DNA of 64,000 bases. Origin: Mesonia profundi (GTDB lineage: Bacteria > Bacteroidota > Bacteroidia > Flavobacteriales > Flavobacteriaceae). Below are positions 27,204 to 35,624 of the stretch, one piece after another. A model generated the notes under the pieces. The model did no database searches, was not told the origin of the DNA, and was given only the letters and a program-made list of their open reading frames with translations. Where the stretch lies: positions 62,001 through 126,000 of the forward strand of contig NZ_JAVHUL010000002.1 in assembly GCF_031085155.1 (NCBI RefSeq), given 5' to 3'. The translations under genes and the position numbers were made by a program. Every line of letters starts with the position of its first letter. The first letter of the stretch is position 1.

Positions 27204-30200
27204 ATGAGCTACAATTTTAACGAGATCGAAGCCAAATGGCAAAAATATTGGGAAAAAAACCAAACTTTTAAAGCCGCTAACGACAGTGAAAAACCTAAGT
27301 TTTATGGTTTAGATATGTTTCCTTATCCTTCGGGAGCTGGTTTGCACGTGGGGCATCCCTTAGGCTATATTGCAAGTGATATTGTGGCGAGATTTAAGCG
27401 GCATCAAGGCTTTAATGTATTGCATCCGCAAGGCTATGATTCTTTTGGTTTACCGGCAGAGCAGTATGCGATACAAACCGGTCAGCATCCTGCAAATACT
27501 ACCAAAGTAAACATCGAAGGTTGTTTAGATAAGCAAGGTAATATTTTAGCAGAATATGTTAATGATGATGGTAGTATAAAAAATGAAGTAGTATTATCTA
27601 AGAATAATAAAGGTTTCCCTCCTTATTCTTTTGATGATGATTATAGAGATTATGTAATAAAAGGCTACCGCAATCAATTAGATAAAATTGGTTTTTCTTT
27701 TGATTGGAGTCGGGAAGTGAGAACCAGTGATCCTAATTACTATAAATGGACGCAGTGGATTTTTATTCAGCTTTTTGAAAGTTGGTATGATAAAGAAAGT
27801 GATAAAGCCCGACCTATTTCTGATTTAATCGAGCTTTTTAATCAAGACGGGAATACGAAAGTAAACGCGGTTTGTGATGAAGGAGTTGCAAATTTTTCCG
27901 CGGAAGCGTGGCAAAACCTGAGCGACAAAGAACAGCAGGAAATTTTATTACAATACAGACTGACTTATTTAGCCGAAACCGAAGTCAACTGGTGTCCAGA
28001 ATTAGGAACTGTATTGGCGAATGACGAGATTGTAAACGGCGTGTCTGAGCGTGGTGGTTATCCCGTAGTGAGAAAGAAAATGAAACAATGGAGCATGCGT
28101 ATTTCTGCTTACGCGGAACGCTTGCTGCAAGGTTTAGAAAGTTTAGATTGGACCGAAAGTCTTAAAGAAACCCAACGCAACTGGATTGGAAAATCGGTGG
28201 GGGCAATAGTTGAATTCCCCATCCTAACCTTCCCCGAAGGGGAAGAGAAAGCACGCCCAAAATATATGACTGGCGGGAATAATTCACAGTTGCTTATTAA
28301 AAAAGCTCAGGAAAATAGAGATAAGCCTACAGAAGCTGAAGCGGCTCTTTGGTCACAGTTAAGGAATAAAAATATTGGTTATAAATTTAGGCAACAGCAC
28401 CTTATTGGAGACTTTATAGTTGATTTTGTTTGTTTGCGTAGAAAATTGGTTATCGAAGTTGATGGAGGAATTCACGATACCACCAAAGAATATGACCAGG
28501 AGAGAACCAAAATCTTAAATGAAAAAGGCTTCGACGTAATTCGTTTTAAAAATGAAGAAGTTCTAGGTAATACAGAAGCAGTTTTAGATAAAATAAGTAA
28601 AGAGTTGGAAAGTCAAGTCTTCCCCTTGGGGGAGTCCCGACGCTTCGGGATAGATGGGGATGTTCCCCCTTCGGGGGCTAGGGGGATTTCTGTCTTCACT
28701 ACCCGTCCTGACACCATTTTTGGCGTGACTTTTATGACCTTGGCGCCAGAGCATGAATTGGTTTCAAAAATCACCACCTCCGCGCAAAAAGAAGCTGTAG
28801 AAAGTTATGTGAAAGCGACAGCAAAACGCAGCGAACGTGAACGTATGGCCGATGTGAAAACCATCTCGGGTGTATTTACTGGCGCTTATGCCGAGCATCC
28901 GTTTACGAAAGAAGCGGTGCCCATTTGGATTGGAGATTATGTTTTGGCAGGTTATGGAACCGGAGCGGTGATGGCGGTACCTTGCGGAGATCAGCGGGAT
29001 TATGATTTTGCAAAACACTTTAATATCCCCATTAAAAATATTTTTAAAGATGTCGATATTTCTGAAGCAGCACACGCTGGCAAAGAGGGAACGCTGATTA
29101 ATAACTCAGATTTTTTAAATGATCTTCCTTATAAAAAAGCCCTTAAGACAGCGATTTATGAATTAGAAAAAATAGGACAAGGGGAAGGAAAAACCAATTA
29201 CCGCTTGCGCGATGCTGTATTTAGCCGCCAGCGTTATTGGGGAGAACCCTTTCCCGTATATTATGTAAACGGAATGCCACAAATGATAGACGCCGAGCAT
29301 TTGCCTATTCGTTTACCCGAAATAGAAAAATACCTACCTACCAAAGAAGGCGAGCCGCCTTTAGGTCGCGCCGAGAATTGGGCTTGGGATACGCAAAAAA
29401 ATGAAGTGGTAAGCAACGAATTGATTGATGATGCCACGGTGTTTAAATTAGAATTGAATACGATGCCAGGATGGGCAGGAAGCTCGTGGTATTTCTTCAG
29501 GTATATGGAGGATAAGAAGCTAGATGAGGTTTTCGCTTCCGCGGAAGCGATGCAGTATTGGCAGAATGTAGATTTGTATATTGGAGGAAGCGAACACGGA
29601 ACCGGGCATTTATTGTACGCTCGTTTTTGGACCAAATTTTTAAAAGACCGCGGACTTGTACCCGTAGAAGAGCCTTTTAAAAAGCTCATCAACCAAGGAA
29701 TGATTTTGGGAGAGAGTGCGCTTGTGTATAGAGTTGAAGGAAAAAGTACGTTTGTGTCTAAAGATTTGAAAGATCAATATGAGACACAAGCTATTCACGC
29801 AGATGTTTCTTTGGTCAACACTTCTAATGAATTAAATATCGAAGCTTTTAAAAATTGGCGAGAAGAGTTTAAGGATGCCGAGTTTATTACCGAAGAAAAC
29901 GGAAAATACATCGTAGGTCGTGAAGTTGAAAAAATGTCGAAATCTAAGTACAACGTGGTAAATCCAGATGATATTTGTGATGAATATGGGGCAGATACTT
30001 TACGGATGTACGAGATGTTTTTAGGTCCGTTAGAGCAAGCCAAACCTTGGAATACGGCAGGAATCACGGGAGTACACAATTTCTTAAAGAAGCTATGGAA
30101 ATTATACCATAGCGGAGAAGAGTTTTTGGTTAGCGATGAAAAAGCAAGTCCGGAGAGCTTAAAAATCCTACATAAAACCATCAAAAAAGTAACCGAAGAT

Positions 30201-30611
30201 ATTGAAGATTTTAGTTTTAATACATCAGTATCTACGTTTATGATTTGCGTAAATGAGCTGGCGGCTCAAAAGTGTAGCAGCAGAGAGGTGTTAGAACCAC
30301 TTGCGATTTTAGTTTCTCCTTATGCGCCACATATCGCCGAAGAGCTTTGGAGTTTTATGGGGCATCAAGAAAGTATTGCTACGGCAGCTTATCCTCAGTT
30401 GGAAGAGAAGTTCTTGGTAGAAAGCAACAAAACATACCCCGTTTCTTTTAATGGTAAAATGCGTTTTACCTTAGATTTATCGTTGGACTTGTCTAAAGAG
30501 GAAATTGAAAAAGCGGTAATGGCAGATGAAAGAACTCAAAAACAATTGGAGGGTAGAACGCCTAAGAAGGTGATTATTGTTCCTGGTAAGATTGTAAATA
30601 TTGTGGGGTAG
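27204..30611 (+). CDS. leuS: Leucyl-tRNA synthetase carrying an in-frame endonuclease domain
   Basis: Class I enzyme that charges tRNA-Leu, 1135 residues, against roughly 920-960 for relatives. The HIGH-type motif is [12 protein letters not shown] (about 38-49) and KMSKS is at 910-914. The CP1 editing domain, with TTRPDT and later [19 protein letters not shown], is present. Two extra segments explain the length. Residues about 105-154 are a hydrophilic insert between TKVNI and YRNQLDKIG, which are adjacent in Bacteroides LeuRS. Residues about 339-494 are a DUF559 endonuclease with GC-rich borders, placed between GAIVEF and [10 protein letters not shown], where normal enzymes have a short variable loop. 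The frame stays open through both. Since LeuRS is essential, the protein is presumably functional with the insert, unless a second leuS exists elsewhere. The insert is not an intein. Confidence 0.95.
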   Translation: MSYNFNEIEAKWQKYWEKNQTFKAANDSEKPKFYGLDMFPYPSGAGLHVGHPLGYIASDIVARFKRHQGFNVLHPQGYDSFGLPAEQYAIQTGQHPANTTKVNIEGCLDKQGNILAEYVNDDGSIKNEVVLSKNNKGFPPYSFDDDYRDYVIKGYRNQLDKIGFSFDWSREVRTSDPNYYKWTQWIFIQLFESWYDKESDKARPISDLIELFNQDGNTKVNAVCDEGVANFSAEAWQNLSDKEQQEILLQYRLTYLAETEVNWCPELGTVLANDEIVNGVSERGGYPVVRKKMKQWSMRISAYAERLLQGLESLDWTESLKETQRNWIGKSVGAIVEFPILTFPEGEEKARPKYMTGGNNSQLLIKKAQENRDKPTEAEAALWSQLRNKNIGYKFRQQHLIGDFIVDFVCLRRKLVIEVDGGIHDTTKEYDQERTKILNEKGFDVIRFKNEEVLGNTEAVLDKISKELESQVFPLGESRRFGIDGDVPPSGARGISVFTTRPDTIFGVTFMTLAPEHELVSKITTSAQKEAVESYVKATAKRSERERMADVKTISGVFTGAYAEHPFTKEAVPIWIGDYVLAGYGTGAVMAVPCGDQRDYDFAKHFNIPIKNIFKDVDISEAAHAGKEGTLINNSDFLNDLPYKKALKTAIYELEKIGQGEGKTNYRLRDAVFSRQRYWGEPFPVYYVNGMPQMIDAEHLPIRLPEIEKYLPTKEGEPPLGRAENWAWDTQKNEVVSNELIDDATVFKLELNTMPGWAGSSWYFFRYMEDKKLDEVFASAEAMQYWQNVDLYIGGSEHGTGHLLYARFWTKFLKDRGLVPVEEPFKKLINQGMILGESALVYRVEGKSTFVSKDLKDQYETQAIHADVSLVNTSNELNIEAFKNWREEFKDAEFITEENGKYIVGREVEKMSKSKYNVVNPDDICDEYGADTLRMYEMFLGPLEQAKPWNTAGITGVHNFLKKLWKLYHSGEEFLVSDEKASPESLKILHKTIKKVTEDIEDFSFNTSVSTFMICVNELAAQKCSSREVLEPLAILVSPYAPHIAEELWSFMGHQESIATAAYPQLEEKFLVESNKTYPVSFNGKMRFTLDLSLDLSKEEIEKAVMADERTQKQLEGRTPKKVIIVPGKIVNIVG
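27516..27665 (+). other. First in-frame insert in leuS, unknown origin
   Basis: About 50 codons (residues 105-154) separate two blocks that are contiguous in Bacteroides LeuRS (KANIDRYREQLDKIG from memory). The segment is acidic and Asn/Gly-rich with many tyrosines near its end, and has no palindromes or cysteine motif. It could be a lineage-specific loop rather than a mobile insert. Confidence 0.6.
28213..28245 (+). repeat. Left terminal repeat of the leuS element
   Basis: Contains CCCCATCCTAACC followed by a hairpin CTTCCCC-GAA-GGGGAAG (28229-28245). The same order, a CTA core and then a CCCCGAAGGGG hairpin, is found in reverse complement at the right end. It is translated as part of LeuRS. 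Confidence 0.7.
28618..28690 (-). repeat. Right terminal repeat of the leuS element
   Basis: Three GC-rich hairpins follow one another: CCCC-TT-GGGG (28622-28631), TCCCGA-CGCT-TCGGGA (28635-28650) and CCCCC-TTC-GGGGG (28665-28677), then CTAGGGGGATT. Read on the minus strand the outer part is AATCCCCCTAGCCCCCGAAG, matching the left end in inverted orientation. Confidence 0.7.
29533..29550. repeat. 18-base perfect palindrome TCGCTTCCGCGGAAGCGA
   Basis: The sequence is its own reverse complement and lies inside the leuS coding region. Partial copies are at 27896-27908 (TTCCGCGGAAGCG) and 58541-58555 (TTTCGCTTCCGCGGA). This is unexpected by chance in AT-rich DNA. Confidence 0.7.
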
Positions 30612-30637
30612 GGATTTATATATAAATGGTAAGATAT

Positions 30638-30674
30638 AAAAAAAGCGGTCTAAGAATGTTGGACCGCTTTTTTT
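30638..30674. terminator. Bidirectional terminator between leuS and the LysM gene
   Basis: Stem AAAAAGCGGTC with GACCGCTTTTT, loop of about 11 bases, with A-rich and T-rich flanks on both sides. It serves the two convergent genes. Confidence 0.85.
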
Positions 30675-30680
30675 AGCTAT

Positions 30681-31172
30681 TTATTTTACTTTTTCAACTT
30701 CATCCAAGTAAGGAACTCTTAGTACTTGTCCTGGATATATTTTATCTGGATCTGTAAGCATAGGCTTGTTGGCTTCAAAAATAACAGGATACTTCATCGC
30801 ATCTCCATATACTTCTTTAGCCACCTTACTTAAAGTGTCTCCGCTTTTTACGGTGTGAAATCTAGATTCTCTTACCGGTTCGCAATCTTCTTCTTCTGGC
30901 ATTGGCGCCACAGTCATTTTGTCGTCTACTTTGGCAATTCCTTCAGAGTTTCCTATCACTAAGACCACTTTTTCTTTGGTCGCTTGGTCTGCTGCTTCTC
31001 CCCAAACCATGGCTTTGTCATCGTCTAATTCGATTTTTAAGTCGTTCACTTTTAAGTCTAAGCTATTAACGGTTCTCTTTAGTTTTCCAATGGCGTCGTC
31101 TTTCTTTTCGGCGGTTGTTTTTCCGCCAAATATTTTAGCTCCGGCATCTTTAATAAATGAAAATAATCCCAT
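30681..31172 (-). CDS. lysM: BON/LysM domain protein (Kbp/YgaU-like)
   Basis: Soluble protein of 163 residues. A BON domain (about 25-90) is followed by an acidic linker and a LysM domain (about 105-158: FHTVKSGDTLSKVAKEVYGD ... PGQVLRVP). This is the layout of Kbp (YgaU), a cytoplasmic K+-binding protein. There is no signal peptide; the N terminus GLFSFIKDAGAKIFG is amphipathic. Potassium binding is by family only. Confidence 0.9.
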   Translation of the reverse strand: MGLFSFIKDAGAKIFGGKTTAEKKDDAIGKLKRTVNSLDLKVNDLKIELDDDKAMVWGEAADQATKEKVVLVIGNSEGIAKVDDKMTVAPMPEEEDCEPVRESRFHTVKSGDTLSKVAKEVYGDAMKYPVIFEANKPMLTDPDKIYPGQVLRVPYLDEVEKVK

Positions 31173-31288
31173 AGTTTTTTAAATTTTAAGTTCTTGTCAA
31201 GATAATACTAAAGAAGATGTCTAAGAAATTTTGAAATTTAAAAACTTGTTAAAGTTTGCTTTTTAAGGTAAGCTAAATGATTTGGTGC

Positions 31289-31296
31289 TATTTTTG
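31289..31296 (+). promoter_or_regulatory. -7 promoter box for the Zn peptidase gene
   Basis: TATTTTTG fits TAnnTTTG and lies 25-28 bases before the ATG codons at 31321/31324. Its position inside the longer TTG-started reading frame argues for the later start. Confidence 0.4.
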
Positions 31297-31320
31297 TTAT
31301 CAACTCTTAAAACAAAAGCT

Positions 31321-32013
31321 ATGATGGGATATTATATACTTATTGGTGCAATTATGCTGGTAAGTTGGTACGTGGGACATAAATTAAAAACTAAGTTTAA
31401 AAAATACTCGAAAGTACATTTAGAAAACGGAATGAGTGGTGCCGAGATCGCTCGTAAAATGTTAGAGGATAATGGAATTTATGACGTAAAAGTGATTTCT
31501 ACTCCGGGTCAGCTGACAGATCATTACGATCCGCAAAAGAAGACCGTTAATTTAAGTGAATCGGTTTACGCGCAACGCAATGCAGCAGCTGCGGCGGTAG
31601 CGGCTCACGAATGTGGTCACGCCGTGCAGCACGCAAAAGCCTATAGCTGGTTAAAAATGAGAAGTAATTTGGTGCCTATGGTGAGCATCGCTTCAAAATA
31701 CAGTCAATTTGTAATTATGGGAGGTATCATCTTAATGGTGATGAATTTAGCTGGCGTAGGACAAACGGTTTTATTGGTAGGAATTGTGATGTTTGGATTG
31801 GGGACCTTGTTTAGTTTTATTACCCTTCCTGTGGAATATGATGCGAGTAACCGAGCTTTAGCTTGGTTAAAAACCGAAAACATTGTAACGCCTCAAGAAT
31901 ACGAAGGTTCTAAGGATTCGCTCAAATGGGCCGCGAGAACGTACGTAGTAGCTGCAGTTGGATCTCTGGCAACTTTGCTTTATTTTGTAGGGATATTTTT
32001 AGGGAGAGATTAA
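31321..32013 (+). CDS. Zinc metallopeptidase, YugP family
   Basis: Membrane metalloprotease of about 230 residues. TM1 is at the N terminus; the zinc motif AHECGHAVQH is at about residue 97; several helices follow, with a conserved ASNRALAWL segment. This is the Zn_peptidase_2 (YugP) family. A TTG at 31282 would extend it by 13 residues, but ATG 31321 (or 31324) gives the family-like start MMGYYIL and leaves room for the -7 box. Substrates are unknown. Confidence 0.9.
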   Translation: MMGYYILIGAIMLVSWYVGHKLKTKFKKYSKVHLENGMSGAEIARKMLEDNGIYDVKVISTPGQLTDHYDPQKKTVNLSESVYAQRNAAAAAVAAHECGHAVQHAKAYSWLKMRSNLVPMVSIASKYSQFVIMGGIILMVMNLAGVGQTVLLVGIVMFGLGTLFSFITLPVEYDASNRALAWLKTENIVTPQEYEGSKDSLKWAARTYVVAAVGSLATLLYFVGIFLGRD

Positions 32014-32088
32014 AAATTATAGATAAAAATTTTGATAAATTTTACATTAAAACGCTTCTACTTAGAGGCGTTTTTTTATTTTTAGAAC

Positions 32089-34782
32089 ATGAAGACTTTT
32101 ATAGAAGAAACCCTAGATCATTTACTTTCCAATCCCTCTTTCGACTTTAGTAAAACCACATTTATTTTACCGAGTAAAAGAGCGGGGAATTTTTTAAAGC
32201 AGGTGATTAAAGCTAAAGTGCATACCACTATTTTTATGCCCGAGGTTTTAAGTACCGAAGATTTTATTGCGCAGATCACTGGACTTATTCCGTTGGACAA
32301 TACGAGCAGTATTTTTAAGCTCTACCAAACCTATAAGAAGACCATAGATAAAGAGCATCAAGAGTCTTTTGATAGTTTTTACGCTTGGGCACAAACCCTA
32401 ATCTATGATTTTAATGAAATAGATCGTTACCTCATTGATGCCGATCATTTCTTTAGTTACCTCTCCAGAATTCAAGACATCAACCATTGGTCTAAGGGAG
32501 AAAATCAAACCGATTTGGTGAAAAACTACCTGTGGTTTTGGAAGCAGTTGCCGCAGTTGTATAAAAATTTCACTCAGCATATTTTAGAAGAAGGCAAAGC
32601 CTATCAAGGTTTAATGTACCGAGAAGCTTCAGAAAAAATAGGAAATTACGTAAAGCAAACGGATCAAAATTATATTTTTATAGGCTTTAATGCCCTGAAT
32701 ACTGCAGAACAGCAACTGATTCAGCATGTGTTAAAAGAAGAACGCGGAGAGATATTTTGGGATGTAGACCATGCTTTTTATCATAATCCTAACCACGAAG
32801 CTTCTTTATTTATAAGAAACTATGTAAAGAATTGGGATTACTTTAAAGAGAATCCGCTGCAGGATCTTCCTAAAAACTATGAGCAACCTAAACAAATTGA
32901 ACTTATAGGAATTCCCAAAAATGTAGGTCAGGCTAAATATATTGCTCAAATTTTAAAGGAACTACCGCCAGAAGAAATCAGTCAAACGGCCGTAGTGCTT
33001 AATGACGAAGGTTTATTGCCGGTTTTATTAAACTCTTTGCCAGAGAATGTAGAGAAAATCAACATTACGATGGGGCTTCCTTTGGGCGATACGCCGCTGG
33101 CTTCTTTGTTTGAAAGCTTATTTAAAATACAAGAACGAGAGGAAGATCAGCTTTATTTTAAATGGGTGTTGGAGGTGTTGAAACATCCTTTTGTACTACA
33201 AATTTTTTCTTCGGAAAGTGAACAACTTCAGAAGAAAATTATCGAATCTAATTTGGTGTTTATCGCTTTAGATACCATTAAAGACACCAAAAATGCTGAA
33301 TTTAATGAATTTCTAGAACTCGCTTTTCATTTGCATGCCAGTACCCAAAGTTTTATAGATGCAATGATTCAGCTGATTCAAATTTTACGAGGCAAAGAGA
33401 TGAAAGACTACGCGCTAGAGACCGAATATTTATTCCACTTTAATAAGCTTTTTGTTCAGTTAAAAAACATCTTGCAAGAGCAAAGTCCGGTAGACCATAT
33501 TAAAGTGCTTTATAAAATATATAGAGACAGTCTGAGTTCACAGTCCTTAGATTTTGCCGGTTCTCCGTTTGACGGTTTGCAATTGATGGGAATGTTAGAA
33601 ACGCGGGTAATCGATTATAAAAATGTTATCTTAACCTCGGTTAATGAAGGGGTTTTACCTGCCGGAAAGAGCAACAATTCTTTTATTCCTTACGATCTAA
33701 AGAAAGAATACGGTTTACCTACGTATAAAGAAAAAGATGCGGTGTACACCTATCACTTCTACCGATTGATGCAACGTGCCGAGAATATTCATATCTTGTA
33801 CAATACAGAGCAAGACGGACTTAATGCCGGAGAAAAGAGTAGGTTTATCACCCAGTTGGAAGTGGAAAGAAAGTTAACTTCAGCTTTTGTGAATCCTAAA
33901 GTGCCTTCTATCTCGCATCAATTAATAGAGATTGCTAAGACGCCAGAAGTAATTCAGAAATTGGAAAAACTGGCCGCATACGGCTTTTCACCTTCGGCAT
34001 TGACGACTTATATTCGGAATCCTTTAGATTTTTATAAACGTTATGTGTTAGGCATTAAAGACGAGCAGGCCGTAGAAGAAACCGTTGCCGCCAATACTTT
34101 GGGAACGATTATTCACGATAGTCTAGAACATTTATTTCTTCCTTATGTGGGGAAAGAAATCCGTAAAGAAGATATAGATCAGCTTTTTAAATTAAGTGAT
34201 CAAGAAGTCTTGACGCAGTTTAAAAACGTGTATAAAAATGCCCCCATTCATAAAGGAAAAAATTTATTGATTCACGAAGTCGCTAAACGTTATTTGTATA
34301 ATTTCTTACAGTCTGAAAAGAAAGAATTGGAGGGACATTCGGTAAAAATCATCAGTTTAGAAGCCGAAGAGAAAATAGCATTGAACATCCCTCAACTTCA
34401 GGTACTGGTTAGCATCAAAGGAAAAGTAGATCGTTTGGATTCTTTTGACGGAATTACACGAATTATAGATTATAAAACCGGGAAAGTAATGGCAAGTGAC
34501 GTTTCCATAAAAGATTGGGATTTGCTAGGTACCGACTATAAGTATAGCAAAGCTTTTCAAGTTTTGTGTTACGCTAAAATGATCTTAAAAGAAGAAGATT
34601 ATGATAAAGCTCAAGGCGGAATTATTTCGTTTAAGAATTTAAAATCGGGATTTTTAGCTTTAAAAGAAGGGAAAGAAACCTTGATTACCGCTGAAACGAT
34701 GCGTAAATTTGATGAGGTTTTAAATAATGTAATCATTGAGATTTTAAATCCTGATATTCCATTTAAAGAAAAAGAAGTATGA
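32089..34782 (+). CDS. AddB-like PD-(D/E)XK nuclease family protein
   Basis: Protein of 897 residues. The N-terminal two thirds look like a degenerate superfamily I helicase core, starting with the FILPSKRAGNFL segment and including LTSVNEGVLPAGKSNNSFIP. The C-terminal RecB-type nuclease has GKVDRLD and the IIDYKTGK catalytic motif near residues 790-800. This fits the AddB subunit type of a double-strand break repair or phage-DNA degrading nuclease. The AddA-type helicase is not next to it. It ends in ATGA, overlapping the hydrolase gene by 4 bases. Confidence 0.88.
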   Translation: MKTFIEETLDHLLSNPSFDFSKTTFILPSKRAGNFLKQVIKAKVHTTIFMPEVLSTEDFIAQITGLIPLDNTSSIFKLYQTYKKTIDKEHQESFDSFYAWAQTLIYDFNEIDRYLIDADHFFSYLSRIQDINHWSKGENQTDLVKNYLWFWKQLPQLYKNFTQHILEEGKAYQGLMYREASEKIGNYVKQTDQNYIFIGFNALNTAEQQLIQHVLKEERGEIFWDVDHAFYHNPNHEASLFIRNYVKNWDYFKENPLQDLPKNYEQPKQIELIGIPKNVGQAKYIAQILKELPPEEISQTAVVLNDEGLLPVLLNSLPENVEKINITMGLPLGDTPLASLFESLFKIQEREEDQLYFKWVLEVLKHPFVLQIFSSESEQLQKKIIESNLVFIALDTIKDTKNAEFNEFLELAFHLHASTQSFIDAMIQLIQILRGKEMKDYALETEYLFHFNKLFVQLKNILQEQSPVDHIKVLYKIYRDSLSSQSLDFAGSPFDGLQLMGMLETRVIDYKNVILTSVNEGVLPAGKSNNSFIPYDLKKEYGLPTYKEKDAVYTYHFYRLMQRAENIHILYNTEQDGLNAGEKSRFITQLEVERKLTSAFVNPKVPSISHQLIEIAKTPEVIQKLEKLAAYGFSPSALTTYIRNPLDFYKRYVLGIKDEQAVEETVAANTLGTIIHDSLEHLFLPYVGKEIRKEDIDQLFKLSDQEVLTQFKNVYKNAPIHKGKNLLIHEVAKRYLYNFLQSEKKELEGHSVKIISLEAEEKIALNIPQLQVLVSIKGKVDRLDSFDGITRIIDYKTGKVMASDVSIKDWDLLGTDYKYSKAFQVLCYAKMILKEEDYDKAQGGIISFKNLKSGFLALKEGKETLITAETMRKFDEVLNNVIIEILNPDIPFKEKEV

Positions 34783-35624
34783 TACGAGAAAAGAATTTTA
34801 CCCTAACGGGAAGCAATGGATTACCTATTGTCACCGATGTGTTTTTTAAGCCCAACCAACGCCTGAAGCCGATCGTTATTTTTTGTCACGGTTATAAAGG
34901 CTTTAAAGATTGGGGCGCATGGGATTTGGTAGCCGAGGAATTTGCCGAAAACGATTTCTTTTTTATCAAATTTAATTTTTCCCACAATGGAGGAACAGCA
35001 GAAAATCCCATAGATTTTCCTAATCTGGAAGCTTTTGGGCAAGATAATTACACCAAGCAGTTAAACGACTTGCAAACGGTGATTGATTGGATGATGATTA
35101 CCAAAGAATTTGCTAAAAACGCTAACGTACAGCAAGTGCATTTAATTGGTCATAGTAGGGGAGGCGGAATTGTAATGCTAAAAGCTAACGAAGAAAATAA
35201 AATTAAAACGGTGACCACTTGGGCGGGAGTAAGCGATTTTGCTTCTCGTTTCCCTTCCGGAGAAAAATTGGCCAAATGGAAAAAAGATAAAGTTTATTAT
35301 GTAGAAAATGGAAGAACCAAGCAGCAAATGCCGCATGATATTCAGTTTTATGAAGATTTTTTAGCGTATAGGGAGTGCCTAGACATTGCTCAAGCGGTGA
35401 AGCATTTAAAAATTCCGCAACTTATCATTCATGCCAAGGGAGATACTTCTGTAAATGTAGATGAAGCCAGGCAAATAAAGGAGTGGAATCCTAAAAGTAA
35501 ACTCTTTTTATTGGAAGGAAGCAACCACGTTTTTGACACGCAGCATCCTTGGAAATCTGATAAAATGAGCGAAAGCTTAAGGCAAGTGACTCATGAAACA
35601 ATACAATTTATAAAAAATAATTAA
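34779..35624 (+). CDS. Alpha/beta hydrolase
   Basis: Cytoplasmic hydrolase of 281 residues. The oxyanion region is FCHGYKGFKDWG, the nucleophile elbow is GHSRGGG (Ser at about 126), the acid lies in KGDTSVN and the histidine in GSNHVFD. It belongs to the dienelactone-hydrolase-like group; the substrate is not evident. It overlaps the upstream nuclease by 4 bases (ATGA) and the antiporter by one base, so it lies in the middle of a coupled three-gene unit. Confidence 0.9.
   Translation: MIREKNFTLTGSNGLPIVTDVFFKPNQRLKPIVIFCHGYKGFKDWGAWDLVAEEFAENDFFFIKFNFSHNGGTAENPIDFPNLEAFGQDNYTKQLNDLQTVIDWMMITKEFAKNANVQQVHLIGHSRGGGIVMLKANEENKIKTVTTWAGVSDFASRFPSGEKLAKWKKDKVYYVENGRTKQQMPHDIQFYEDFLAYRECLDIAQAVKHLKIPQLIIHAKGDTSVNVDEARQIKEWNPKSKLFLLEGSNHVFDTQHPWKSDKMSESLRQVTHETIQFIKNN

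Larger units (their letters stand above)
28213..28690 (+). mobile_element. Putative mobile DUF559 endonuclease element inserted in frame in leuS
   Basis: The segment adds 156 codons with no stop and keeps the leuS frame. The protein part (about residues 355-470) is a DUF559/Vsr-like PD-(D/E)XK nuclease: Glu379 in [11 protein letters not shown], Asp407 in FIVDFVC, and Glu418-x-Asp420 in VIEVDGG, followed by the [14 protein letters not shown] helix and a final IRFKNEEV strand. Both ends are GC-rich palindromes in otherwise AT-rich DNA, and the right end is roughly the inverted complement of the left. A free-standing start could be ATG 28266, but no stop lies in the element. No target duplication is evident. 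It most resembles REP-like sequences of flavobacteria carrying a nuclease gene. Mobility is inferred, not shown. Confidence 0.75.

Noticed and set aside
28213-28690. The leuS insert as an intein or self-splicing intron
   Set aside because: There is no N-terminal Cys or Ser, no block F/G His-Asn and no C-terminal Cys/Ser/Thr at the joints; the DNA has no group I or II intron hallmarks and remains fully open.
28764-29075. A minus-strand frame opposite leuS
   Set aside because: Antisense shadow of a well-conserved coding region, with no motif of its own.
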